NCBI GenBank assembly: GCA_010093685.1
Contig: MU006222.1
Coordinates: 1,421,301 to 1,485,300 of the forward strand
DNA length: 64,000 nt
Source of the DNA: Ophiobolus disseminans
Taxonomy: Eukaryota > Ascomycota > Dothideomycetes > Pleosporales > Phaeosphaeriaceae
Direction: 5' to 3'
A program made the translations under genes and the position numbers. The notes under the pieces were generated by a model, which saw only the letters and a program-made list of their open reading frames with translations, was not told the origin of the DNA and did not search any database. Position 1 is the first letter of the stretch, and each line of letters opens with the position of its first letter. This document shows positions 42,990 to 53,460 of the stretch, in pieces.

Positions 42990-43584
42990 AAAGGCAACCA
43001 CAGAGCAATAGGTAAACCTTAGGTTAGCTTAGCAACACTATACTAGCAGAATAATTAAGGCCATTGTAGTTGTCTATAAGATAAGCGTCAAAGGCTTTAA
43101 GCTCCTTGGTATCCTTAGCCTCGTTGGCCTTAGTAGCGGCTTTAGGAGCTTCAGAAGCAGCAGCAGTAGCATACTCGCTGCATTCAAGTAGCGCAACAAT
43201 AGAGTCTTCAGCGTGTGATTCCCAAACTCACGCTTCGAACGTAGGGGCCTGGGACGCGCTCACTAGGGCTTGAAGAGCGTTCGTAGGAGGTAGTAGAGGA
43301 GAAGGAGAGTTAACGCGGATAGGTTAGCTGGCGGTTCCTTTTGTAACTGCGTAAGCAGTGTCAGGTGGAGGCTGTGATCAACGATTGTATTGCTATCTGT
43401 TGTTCTGTTGTGTGATGTTCCGGTACAGGAGCTCTCGGCTCAGAGGTAAGTGCACTTGCTCACAGGGCAGCGCCTGCTACAATAGGATGTCATGTGATAT
43501 CCGCCACGTGGTTACACCTTTAGCACGCTTGTTGGAGCCAGAGGGGACCGCAGAAGCGCGTTTTTTCGTGGCTTTAGACGGCAT
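42990..43584 (-). pseudogene. N-terminal remnant of a second hAT-type transposase
   Basis: On minus, ATG 43584 reads MPSKATKKRASAVPSGSNKR, closely resembling the start of the 14388 transposase (MPPKAS..KRARLSNVPTTS). Further on, frames give EYATAAASEAPKAATKANEA and KAFDAYLIDNYNGLNYSASI to 43024; the other element has DDFDGLNWERLGG at this place. Several stops and shifts break it and no catalytic core follows. The flank near 43700-43735 also shares the TTTTAGTRTTTTGGTGTT word found at 14251-14275. It is a truncated, diverged relative. Confidence 0.5.
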
Positions 43585-43798
43585 AATAGCGACGATGATA
43601 AGGCAGAAATAACGACACTAAAAGGTCAACGGTTAATGGAGGATAAAGGATTCAGCACTTAAGTGGTACATAGGACAATGCGCAAGGTAGTTAGTAAGCA
43701 AGTTTGTCAATACCAAAACACCAAAATACTAAAAAACATTCGCGATATCGCTCCTGCAGCAAACTCAGCTGCCTCAACCACTACTAAATATATAACCA

Positions 43799-43931
43799 CT
43801 AAGCCATCAAGCCAGCCAATCCCCCAAGCTTTTGAGCACCTCTATGCTGGCTAGCTAGGTGATTTTTAGAGCCTCCGGCTGGCTGGCTGGCTGGCTGGGA
43901 GGAACACCAAGCTAAGCCATCAAGCCAGCCA
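43799..43931. repeat. Duplicated 20-mer and GGCT microsatellite
   Basis: CTAAGCCATCAAGCCAGCCA occurs at 43799-43818 and 43912-43931. Between them lies (GGCT)n at 43877-43898, whose inverse pairs with the AGCCAGCC part of the 20-mers, so the stretch can fold back. It lies next to the hAT remnant and may mark an element end. Confidence 0.6.
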
Positions 43932-44030
43932 GCTAGCTTGATTGATAACAACTCTGCAGGGCGGGTACTTACCTCTTGCGAAGCGGCGCCGTCGATAATG
44001 TTAGGCAGACCAGTAAGAGTAATAAGGCTC

Positions 44031-44409
44031 TTAGCTCGCTGCGTTCGATGAGTTGGATAGGAGTAGTCCCTGGAGAGTCTGAATCATATTTTGCTGCATG
44101 TGGATCAAGATTTCTGTAAGCTGATTCCTGGCAATAGCTGGAGGGAGCATGTGAACGATGCGTCCGCAAGGTCTAATACTTACAATCGCCTGAAGCGAAC
44201 TTGGCTCCGATCCTTGTGAAGTCGCGATCGTATTCGACTTGGATCTGGGGTGGTGCTGAGATCACCGCAAGCTCTAAGCTTTGCATAGCTTTTCTCTTCG
44301 CTTCAGCCTTCTCTTCTTTGCGTTTCTTGCGCTCTTTCAGGTACGAGGCTGTTCCAGAAAAAGCGCTGATGATTGCAGCGACGAGGGCAACGACCTCTAA
44401 TCCAGACAT
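44031..44409 (-). CDS. Small helical protein (110 aa) of the NLR-associated type
   Basis: Exon 1 is 44409-44184 and exon 2 is 44137-44031; the intron is GTAAGT...CTCCAG (46 nt). The N-terminus MSGLEVVALVAAIISAFSGT is a hydrophobic helix, followed by a basic/acidic coiled coil (LKERKKRKEEKAEAKRKAMQ) and a second helical exon (SIARNQLTEILIHMQQNMIQ, TLQGLLLS). Without splicing it would end early as GDCKY. I recall similar short proteins and N-terminal domains next to fungal NLR/HET genes, but no function is established. It is transcribed away from the intact HET gene at 45458, with about 1 kb between starts. It could be an N-terminal-domain-only partner of an NLR. Confidence 0.65.
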
Positions 44410-45457
44410 CGTCAGGGCTGTAATGGAACGCTGACTAGATGAAGAAATTCGTGGTACACTTGGAGAAGAGTGGTTTTATTATTCCCAGGTAGGCAGCAAG
44501 GAGGCATTGCTGGCAAGTGGGGTACACTCAGCCTTGACCGATATTGCTGCACCTCGCAGCGTGTTTGAGCCAGTAAAAGGCGTGTAATAGACAGTCGTAA
44601 GCGACGCTGCATGAAGTCGAGACCAATGCAATTGTCCATCCGCATATCGAAGTCGTAAGAGGGTTCCGATAGCGTTTAGAGACATCATTGGTAATTATCT
44701 CAATAGCCGGAGAATGGCAAGGCTCGAGGTTTCTGGGATGGAATATGTCTGTTTCACGGACAAAAGATTTTTTTGTTATGCTTCGGAGTCTTCCATATCA
44801 GATTCATACGCATTCATTGTCATGGCAGACACGGGATGTTGAATCTGCGGTGGCCCAATGGTAGCAAGAGCAACCAAGCGCAAAGAGAGTGTGTTGATCC
44901 GTGGTGAGGAAGAAGGCTTGGACCTACCTAGGCAATTGGATATGAATGATGCAGGTGGCGCTGGGTGCCGCTAGTTCTCTCTGAGCAACAGTTTATTTTA
45001 CACCAACTTGATCCCAAGGGCTTTGAAAGAATCCTTTTTATATTAGCTTTTAGCATTTTTGTAAGATAGCATTCGGTCTGTAATAGTAGTTTACCTATAA
45101 AATATATCATTTAGCCTTAGATTAGTACTTTTTATTGGTAAATTTAGGTGTCGTGTAATCAGCTAACCTGCGAGACACGGTATCTCTTCAAAATTAGGGC
45201 GTGGCGTCTGTAACTTACGCCCAAAACATCGTCGAACCCCTGCTTAACACTAGTGTGCTCTCTCGCATGCAGAGGAGCTTAGACCTCTCCCCGCACGGTA
45301 GGTACGTCAGGCAGCAGCATCAGTTTGTCGAACCCTCTGTCCACTTCGACCATCATCACACTGCAGAAGCTTAACGACACAACCCTAATTCTTAGTCATT
45401 AGGCAGCAACGTACTTGGTTCTGATCGTTGTTAGGAACAATTTGCATCATAGTCGAC
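44410..45457. other. Divergent intergenic region between the 110-aa gene and the HET gene
   Basis: About 1 kb, AT-rich around 44990-45140. Presumably holds both promoters. No other gene seen. Confidence 0.45.
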
Positions 45458-47500
45458 ATGCCAGCTTTACAATACACGCCGCTAGACAGCAGCAAGCGAA
45501 GTACGAGACTACTAAGGGTGGAAAAAGCGAGCGGTGATGCGGAGATTACTTGCGAGCTACGCGAGATTGACCTTGAGGACCAGCCTCAGTTCATTGCTCT
45601 CTCATACACCTGGAATACAGGTGGCGGACTTGACAGCTTGACGTGCAATGGAACGACCGTCCAAGCTGGCAAGAACCTTTGCGACTTCCTCCGGCGTTTC
45701 AGAATAGATCACGAACTTCCCCTTTGGGTCGATGCATTATGTATGTTGCTTCTTTACTCTGAGCTCGATGCGGCGCGATGGCTAAAATTTGTCGTAGGCA
45801 TTGACCAAGAGAATATCGACGAGCGCAATCATCAGGTTACCCAAATGGCGTCTATATACTCTTCAGCTATGTTCACTATTGCGTGGCTCGGCGAAGCTAC
45901 AGGCAACGAAGGTTTAGCATTTGAGCCAGCCATGGGCTTGATCAACCAGTATGACTTCCAGACGAAGCAGTACACCCTCAAAATCCAGCGGGATCAGTTA
46001 GACTTCGAGTCCCGCCAGTATGGTTTCGAGACGCGCCAGGCAATGATCGAACTTCTGAAAAGGCCGTACTGGTGTCGAGTATGGATCATCCAAGAGTTCC
46101 TTTTAGCAGCGCACGTGGAGATCTGGTGTGGAGAGCACCGTGTGGATGCCCCCAGTTTTCGGCATGCTCTGAGAGTCGCGCATTACGAATCTGACTTCGT
46201 TCAATACCATTACTCCAGTAATGTGCAACACTGGGAGGCCCACGAAACCCCGGGATGGAAAATGATACAGTACAGGCACATGATGCCGCAACGGACTTCA
46301 GAAAGATCTATCTTTCAGCTTCGGGATCTACTCAGAGCCTTTGCCACCTCAAAATGTACCCAAAGACACGACGCGATCTATGCTCTATTAGGCCTTGCAC
46401 GGGACGCTACTCAAGCTCCAAATCCGGTAATCCCTGACTACCGCAAATCAACCACACAAGTTTTGCTCGATGTTTTATGTAACCAGAGCCGTTACTTGAC
46501 AATCAATGATCCCGGAAAGGCTGAATTCCTCAACTCCCTGCGCCAAAAGCTCGGAGTGTCTCGATTAGAACTTGCAACTTACATCGCCAAAAACGCTCCC
46601 GACGCACTGCCATACTTGTTAGTCCTTTGCGAGGGACTTATCCTTTCTGTTCAAGTATGCTTCTTAGGCTCTGCGACTCGCTGGAGCAACGCAATGGACC
46701 CTGAAGCGCGTTTAGAGCAGCCGGACATGTGGGAATTGAAGCGGTTCGCTGCAGAGCAAGCATCAGTCTTACCATGGCAAAAGAAGTTCACCGGATTTCG
46801 GACCATCAAGGCTGTCTACGGGGCATTCTCACAAAAGCTGATCGAGTGTATGTTGGACATTACGCACAATCCACTTCCTATCGATCAACGCAATCAGCCT
46901 GACCTCGATAATGCGGGCTTAGCAAAGATGTTGCAGTATAGTTTTCTTGACTGTATTGGGTTTGTCAAGAGCTTTGAGAAGGGATTTAAGGAGGAAGATT
47001 CGAAGGAGGAGCCATGGAGTGAAGATACATTCTTCAAGTGTAACAATGGACACAGAGGCTTCATACAAATGACCGACGAATGGGTCGGTTCGTTGCAAGA
47101 TGCTCAGGTCGCCACATTGACATACAAGTCGCAACCTCAGGTCGCGCTTTTGGTGCAACCGACGGAAGAAAAGACCAATTGGGATCTGGAAACTGTAGAA
47201 GAGAATGACTGGACTATTGTAGGATCTGCCTACATGATGGACGATCTAGTAAGCTCAGAGCCGCGTGTTGCTCCATCAGAAGATCCTCTTCAACCGTCCC
47301 TTCGACTACCGACGTCCACTTCTCCAGAACCGAATGACTCGATCCAAATTTCGACAATTACTCTCCTGAAGCTAGTCTTATGGGGCGTGGTCGACCGCAC
47401 TCAGCTTGCAACAATTCTGGAAACGTCCCTAGAGTCAGACTCTTTAGATCCGGATCGATTGCAGGACAGCCGGGACTTCGAACTTGAGCGTTCAATGTAA
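45458..47500 (+). CDS. HET-domain protein, 661 aa, intact
   Basis: Exon 1 is 45458-45740 and exon 2 is 45798-47500; the intron is GTATGT...CGTAG (57 nt). Removing it restores the HET core ..LPLWVDAL-CIDQENIDERNH, whereas the unspliced frame reads a spurious CMLLLYSELD. Domain at about 38-190: CELREIDLEDQPQFIALSYT, GKNLCDFLRRFR, QMASIYSSAMFTIAWLGEA and RPYWCRVWIIQEFLLA. Then RHDAIYALLGLARDA and a long variable tail. HET domains trigger incompatibility cell death when activated. ATG 45458 was chosen; an upstream TTG is in frame but unlikely. No stops or shifts are seen. Confidence 0.9.
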   Translation: MPALQYTPLDSSKRSTRLLRVEKASGDAEITCELREIDLEDQPQFIALSYTWNTGGGLDSLTCNGTTVQAGKNLCDFLRRFRIDHELPLWVDALCMLLLYSELDAARWLKFVVGIDQENIDERNHQVTQMASIYSSAMFTIAWLGEATGNEGLAFEPAMGLINQYDFQTKQYTLKIQRDQLDFESRQYGFETRQAMIELLKRPYWCRVWIIQEFLLAAHVEIWCGEHRVDAPSFRHALRVAHYESDFVQYHYSSNVQHWEAHETPGWKMIQYRHMMPQRTSERSIFQLRDLLRAFATSKCTQRHDAIYALLGLARDATQAPNPVIPDYRKSTTQVLLDVLCNQSRYLTINDPGKAEFLNSLRQKLGVSRLELATYIAKNAPDALPYLLVLCEGLILSVQVCFLGSATRWSNAMDPEARLEQPDMWELKRFAAEQASVLPWQKKFTGFRTIKAVYGAFSQKLIECMLDITHNPLPIDQRNQPDLDNAGLAKMLQYSFLDCIGFVKSFEKGFKEEDSKEEPWSEDTFFKCNNGHRGFIQMTDEWVGSLQDAQVATLTYKSQPQVALLVQPTEEKTNWDLETVEENDWTIVGSAYMMDDLVSSEPRVAPSEDPLQPSLRLPTSTSPEPNDSIQISTITLLKLVLWGVVDRTQLATILETSLESDSLDPDRLQDSRDFELERSM

Positions 47501-47599
47501 GCTTTCCTCTGTTTCGCGTGACTATATCGTGTATAACATGCTAAAAGTGCTATAGGCTGTCTTGTGATCCTAATTTGGGGAATGACCACTCCAATTACG

Positions 47600-47898
47600 G
47601 CCACGTTGACTTCTCTACCTTTTTCAGCCGCTGAACATCTCAAACTCATCTTGATGCTAGTTCCACGATGGTGAAGATGCTGCTCGATAAAGGCGTCAGC
47701 ATCAACGCGCAAAGTGGAAAGTACGGCAACGGCAACGCATTTCAGGCGACTTTGTGTAGAAGCCACAAGGTAGTGGTGAAAATGCAGCTCGAAAAAGGCA
47801 TCGACGTCAACGTGCAGGGTACCTACCCTACAGCAACACACTCTATGCGGCTTCAGCTAGAGGTCCCGGGGCGATGGTGGACGTTCTAATAGTATAGG
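47600..47898 (+). pseudogene. Ankyrin-repeat shard
   Basis: MVKMLLDKGVSINAQSGKYG and HKVVVKMQLEKGIDVNVQG are two degenerate ankyrin repeats of the NLR/HET-associated kind. After a frame change near 47825 the next repeat continues as SNTLYAASARGPGAMVDVLI. There is no start or long frame. It is a leftover of an ankyrin gene lost downstream of the HET gene. Confidence 0.6.
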
Positions 47899-48214
47899 TT
47901 GCTTTTCACATCCGTGGGCGCGGTGGACTTGCATCAACAGTACCACTTGACCGTGGATCAATTTGAACAACGGAATCTCAATTTGAGTCTCAAAGCATTT
48001 CCGCGTATCTTCACCGGATCGGCTTATGAGCGGGTAGGAGTTGCGACTTTTGAGCGCGATAAGAGTTGGTGCAGGTGTCCAGCGTCGAACGCAAATATAT
48101 GCATACAAGCTTGTCTTGAATACACGATGGAAAAGGGCAGGGCAGCTAACTTTCATAAACCGAATTTTCCCGTGACTTGTGATTATCAAAGCGACGCGAG
48201 TAGCATGTACTGCC

Positions 48215-49293
48215 TCATCGTCTCTTCATCCATCCCTCAACAATCCCACACAACCTCCTCGCCTCCGCCTCATCCGTAGCCCACGAAGCCACCAGCCTCA
48301 CAACGACCCACCCCTCTCTCTCTCGCTCCCAGACGAAAAACCCAAACCCCCTCTGCAGCACCTCCACCAACGCCACCGGAAGTATAACAAACACCTGATT
48401 CGCCTCTGCCCTCGCCCACAACTCAAACCCCAACCCCACCAATCTCTCCGCCATCTCCCCCGCAACGCGATTCGCATGCCGCGCAAGCTCAACAAACAGC
48501 CATCCCGCAGCAACACGCGGAACTGAACCCCAAGCACGCGGCTCTTAGCAAGCAACACGCCGCGTTGCTTCATACCCAGGTACGGAACGGAAACTTTGCG
48601 CCGAAAACGGGGGCTTTGATAATGACTGCTTCGCCCAGCAGTGCGCCGTTCTTCGTCCCGCCGATCCAGAACATGTCCGTCAAGTCGTAGATATCCGCGA
48701 GCGTGAAGTCGTTCACATCAAACGCCAGTGCAGCCCCGAGACGCGCGCCGTCGAGGAGGAAAAGCATATCTAGTTCTTTGCATACTGCGGCGATGTTTGC
48801 ATACTGCGGCGATGCCGGCGAGTTCAGCTTTCTTGTACACGGTGCCGATTTCGGTGGTGTTTGAGACGAAGACCATCTTAGGTTCGGGCTGGTATGCGAA
48901 TGCTGCGCTGCGGTTGAACGCCGTGCGTATCATTTCTAATGTAAGCTTACCACCTTCACCTGCCTCGATGAGCATTTGGTGGCCGGTTGCTTCGATGGCG
49001 CCGCCTTCTTTGCCGACGATGTGGGCTGATGCGGCTGCGATGACGGACTCGTGCGGGCGGAGGTGGGTTGCGATTGAGATGAGGTTTGCTGCCGTGCCGC
49101 CGGGAGTGAAGTGGATAGTTGCTTCTGGGGCGCTGATTAGGTCCCGGTTGGCTTTTCGGGCATCTTCGGAGTATTCTTCGTGGCCATATCCGCTTTGCTG
49201 GGATAGGTTTGTTTGAGCGAGGGCGTCGATGATGTTGGGGTGGGCGCCTTCGCTGTAGTCGTCGTGGAAGCTGTATTTGGAAGTGTCGTTCAT
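48215..49293 (-). pseudogene. Threonine aldolase / beta-eliminating lyase family (PLP enzyme), disrupted
   Basis: The frame from ATG 49293 reads YSFHDDYSEGAHPNIIDALA, IHFTPGGTAANLISIATHL, ESVIAAASAHIVGKEGGAIE and KMVFVSNTTEIGTVYKKAEL. The enzyme family splits threonine-type beta-hydroxy amino acids using pyridoxal phosphate. A perfect 19-bp tandem duplication (48777-48814) shifts the frame. Homology continues in the next frame as MLFLLDGARLGAALAFDVND and DMFWIGGTKNGALLGEAVII, whose GGTKNG contains the PLP lysine. Another shift near 48575 (KQRGVLLAKSRVLGVQFRVL) and one near 48500 (FVELARHANRVAGEMAERLV) follow, ending with a stop at 48215. At least three lesions, so the gene is inactive. Confidence 0.9.
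48777..48814. repeat. Perfect 19-bp tandem duplication inside the aldolase gene
   Basis: TTTGCATACTGCGGCGATG at 48777-48795 is repeated at 48796-48814. Nineteen is not a multiple of three, so the duplication shifts the frame. The two copies are identical, which implies a recent event. Confidence 0.95.
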
Positions 49294-51375
49294 GGTAGCG
49301 AGATGGTGATGGTCATGTGTGGCAGGGAAGTTACTTGTGCTACCGGGATTGTGGTAGAAGTAAGAGATGCGGCTTCTAGAAAAGGCACGGACATTTCAAT
49401 GCAAACGCCTTGATCTTCAAGGTGTCACAGTGGCCTGAGCGTGTGGGGGTGCAAACGGACATGACCGCCTGGATTCAGAGCATCATACAATTGGAAGATT
49501 GAATCAAGGACCTCAATCTTTCGTAGCATCCAAGCTCGTCATCGTAACCTCTTTCGAGTCCTAACTTTCTCTTTGTCTTCTTCTTCACAGACTCCAAACC
49601 GATCATGACACGCAGCAATATATGTATCAGTGCATGCGCAAAACAGTTTGCAGCAATCATCAAACCGCTCCGTCGGCTCACTGATGCCCACTTTCACAAG
49701 GTATGTCTTCATGTGAATGCCGGAACCTCAAACGCTTTACGGAAAATGTCGCCATACTGCGACCTCAACTTCACGGTGCGCGTAGCAAGAGCTAGCATCA
49801 AAGATGCAGATTCCCCTGGTCCTAGAGTTAGTCGTAGTATGATATTGTAGGAGTTTGGAACAAAAGGTAAGCCAGTGTTCTCATTCTTGCCGGGAACGAG
49901 TGACTTGACCTCTACGGATCCGTGATGGCACAATGGACCATTCTTCCGTTTCCCAAAGTCAAAGGCACATGGAGCACTACATACGTGATTGCTCGTTCAA
50001 CTATCTTGCCTATATTCCTTCGCGTCCCGATGATCATCTAATCTAGCGAATAGTGTTCCGTGGAATATTTAAATGCACAAGTCTGACAAGCTTGATATCC
50101 AGGTCTCGAGTAAGAGACAAATCCCACGCAGTGGATCGATATGGAACCTAAACATGCGGGTAAGCCGGTTTCTCAATTTATAGAGCTCAACAAGCCCTAC
50201 ACGCAATAACAGTGTCTCCGAGATTTAGCCAGTGAACTCAACTCTATCACCAACTCGACCTCCCATTCCATCACCCCCCATCCTTCTCCCTACTCCACCC
50301 TTCAAACCATACCCACCAATATCTTTAAATCCCCTAATACCCACCCCACCTCATCACCACTTCATTTCATCATCCACAAGCCGCGTTCCAACGTTTACAA
50401 CAATCACACATTGTGATGCTTCATAGCAGTTGCATGCTTGAATTACTGTGCTAAATGTAAGGTCTAGAAAGTTCAACCCCCTAGTATTTAAATCAACATC
50501 GTTATGAACCGCACTATCACTCACTCACCATCCAATCCAAAGATAAATTTCCCCGCACGCCTTCCCCACTGCCAGGGCGTTGATGCACCTCTAATATTCC
50601 CCCCAAGAAAGCGGCAACTCTACTGTCAATGTCTGAGTGTCCGTATCCGTCGATGTAGACGGACAATATATAGAGCATGTAGGCAACGAGACGAAGAAGT
50701 TCTGCAGGATTTGATCCTAGGCTTGAGTTCTGCGATAGGCAAAATGGGTTTCATGAGAAAGAAAGCAAGAAGACGAAAACACTCGCAGATTAGAGAGTGA
50801 AGTAAAAAAGACCACAAACACCTAGCTATCTGATACCAACAACTCCCGAGGCTTTGCGCAACGAAAGAACCGCAGCGTCTGAACAGCGCAGTGAGTATTC
50901 TTGTCTGCTACTATATCCTCGCGTCATCCATCGCGTGTTGGTTTCAAGATAGAGTTAATGGATGTTGGCGTTTCGTTTCGTTTTCGTTTGGCGAGGTGAG
51001 TTGGGGAGGTGTTTCATCAACTACGTAGGTATGTGCAACGGGGCATGGACGTGAAAACTGAAGGAGTTGGTATGGATGAGTAGTAGCAATGGAGAAATAC
51101 ATATCAGGACGAGGAACTTTAGGAAGGATCAGGACACATTTCCATGCATGTAATAAATAAAATACACGCTAAAACAGCAACGCTGTGCTGCAGAAAGTTC
51201 TGCGCATGTAAGAAGCTCAGGCATCGAGATGTTGGAAACGCGCCAACTGAAACGCCATACCACATGCTACCCGAAGTCCCATGCTCGAATTACGCCAATG
51301 CCTAAAAAACAAACGTGACCAAATAGTATACACGCCATACCTCATACCATCATCTCTCATACACATCAAACGACA
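49294..51375. other. Intergenic, no gene seen
   Basis: About 2.1 kb on the right edge of the accessory zone. Frames up to about 98 codons have no family features. A C/A-rich low-complexity stretch lies at about 50235-50410. Confidence 0.45.
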
Positions 51376-52278
51376 TTACAGAAAATGCGAAAAGTGCCCC
51401 GGAATCCGCTGCTGACACTTCTCGCAATCCGGGCGGAAGCCCATACTATACCGCCCCATACCCGTCAGCGCGCCGCTCCGCTTCCTGCCCCGCGGCGTAG
51501 GGGGCGGGGCCAGCGCGGCAGGCGAGTCCTCCATGTCCATCTGGTCGGCCTGCGAGACACTAAGTCGCGAGAGCTGGGACTGTGTGAGGGCGGTGGGGGT
51601 GTCGGGTATGTCTTCGTCTTCTGAGATGGGCGAGGGCATGCGGCGGCTGCGGTCGTCGTCGCACTCTTGGCGGTGGGCTTTGCGGGATGTGGGTGTTTGG
51701 AGGGCTGGGACGCTAACGCCGCCGGTGCTGGTGTTGTACCCGCCGGCTGAGCCGCTGGTCGGATAGGTGAATCCGTTCATGCCGCCGCGTTTGAAGGTCG
51801 GATGTATGGGCGTGGGTATCCGGCTGCTGGAATTTACAGGGTCTGCGCCGAATAGTGAAGCGTTGAGCATCGCCGGCCGCATGAATAGGCTGCTTGTGTT
51901 GGGCGATTGTGCCGGTTGAATTGTCATGTCAAAGTCATCTTCGTCCATGTCCATATCGTAGTCGGTCGATTGCGACGACCGTACTGGTCCACCCCATGCA
52001 ATGTTTGGAGAGCCACCGTGTTCGGACTGTGCGGGCGTCATAGTTTCGATGTCGGATATCGTGCGAGGCGGCGTGGGAGACGGCCGTAATTGCAGGCCTT
52101 GCGATGGAATCGTCTGAGGCGGACTGCTGAACCATGTTCGCGATTTCTGAGTTGCACATATTAGTCTACGAATGATGCAACCGCTTCTCGTGCATACCTT
52201 GAGCTGCTGGCGATCGTAGCCGTAGCCGTCGCACTCCTCAGAGTCAGAGTCGTCCTCTCTCCGACGCTTGGAGCTCAT
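51376..52278 (-). CDS. Uncharacterised conserved fungal protein with cysteine-pair C-terminus
   Basis: Exon 1 is 52278-52198 and exon 2 is 52146-51376; the intron is GTATGC...ACTCAG (51 nt). The product is 283 aa. The N-terminus MSSKRRREDDSDSEE is a charged nuclear-localisation-like segment. The middle is disordered, Ser/Pro/Thr-rich, with an acidic patch (DMDMDEDDFD). The end GMGRYSMGFRPDCEKCQQRI and the final GHFSHFL look strongly conserved, with one CxxC pair. Probably a nuclear protein; no enzymatic motif. The start at the second ATG of the frame was chosen because it opens the charged segment. No symbol can be given. Confidence 0.72.
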   Translation of the reverse strand: MSSKRRREDDSDSEECDGYGYDRQQLKVCTRSGCIIRRLICATQKSRTWFSSPPQTIPSQGLQLRPSPTPPRTISDIETMTPAQSEHGGSPNIAWGGPVRSSQSTDYDMDMDEDDFDMTIQPAQSPNTSSLFMRPAMLNASLFGADPVNSSSRIPTPIHPTFKRGGMNGFTYPTSGSAGGYNTSTGGVSVPALQTPTSRKAHRQECDDDRSRRMPSPISEDEDIPDTPTALTQSQLSRLSVSQADQMDMEDSPAALAPPPTPRGRKRSGALTGMGRYSMGFRPDCEKCQQRIPGHFSHFL

Positions 52279-53460
52279 ATTCTGAAACGAAAGCATTCTG
52301 GCAAGTGTAGCGGGTGGAGCTTTTCAGGTTGCGGACGCGGTCAACGCGCTGTTGTGGGGAAGCGAGAAGTGTGCAGTAGTACGCAGATAAGGGTAGGTGA
52401 CTGTGAGAGACTGTAGCGCTGTAGTGCATATGTTTTGAGGGCGAGGACGGGGATGATGATCAGGGGAAGACGTGGGAGCGGTTGGCTTGTTTCAAGTGCC
52501 CGAGGATGTGCATGAGATGCGATTCACCGCCTGGGAGTGGTGCAGCGGGCGCCTTTGCCTGATGGGCGGCGATCCTATGGGAGATCAGTTTTGCGAAGTT
52601 GCAGGCCCGACTCGTGCCTGCCCACAGCGCGTGGTGATGCGAGCGATGACGCTCAGGGTGTGGCTGAACCTTGGAAGGCGCGCCAGATCCCGTGACCCGT
52701 ACCTGCACCGCCCGACGACGTTGTGGGGTGCTTTGGCGTCTTTCGATGGAGCTGCAGATGGCGGTTGGAGGCGCGCCTGGTCCCGCTCCCTGCGAGCTGA
52801 GGATGCTCGCGTACCTTTCAGCTCGGGACGCCTCAAGTGTTGGTGTCTTGGTGTCTTGGTGTCGCACTGCCACTGCCACTGCGGTGGAGGAGCGGCCATC
52901 ACGACTGGCAAGACGGGCCTGAGTATCCGCGAAACTTCGCCTTCGTTTCATGCAGACGGCAGCCACTACAGCTTCACCACACGATATTGAGTGAGCCAAC
53001 GGCACCGCTGCCAACAGTCAGCTCATGGTATGGCGTGTTGCTAGTGGGGTATCGATAACAAGCCTTAGTTCAGCCCCGCCTTCTAGACCCTGCTAAAAAG
53101 TTTGGTATGTGACTCTGCAGAAATGACTGTGCAGGAACCAAACACCTGGGGCTTGACGAAAACAGCTGGAGCTCCCATAACCCTTTTCCAACATCCGACC
53201 TCGGACCTAGCCTCTGCACACACCTGCACAATCCTGCATCACCGCTGAGACATTCACTCGCCTCGCTTCCACAGCCCAATTGACTTGCCCCGTTCCTCTG
53301 CGTGGCGTTAGAGCTTTGGATTCAGCAGATAACACTCACCGTATATTAGCCCGTCGCTAAGAGTTCTTCAGGTACGAACAGGGAGCCAATCCTACGCTTC
53401 AGCCGCAGGGCGTTGCTAACATGTTGGTGTTAATATAAAGACTCACCCCACACCGGCAAT
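52279..53460. other. Divergent intergenic region
   Basis: About 1.2 kb between two divergent genes. Overlapping frames on both strands (up to 184 codons) reflect GC-rich sequence rather than genes. No motif recognised. Confidence 0.45.

Noticed and set aside
51385..51624. Plus-strand frames over 51.4-52.1 kb
   Set aside because: Shadows of the spliced minus-strand gene, whose C-terminus looks conserved.
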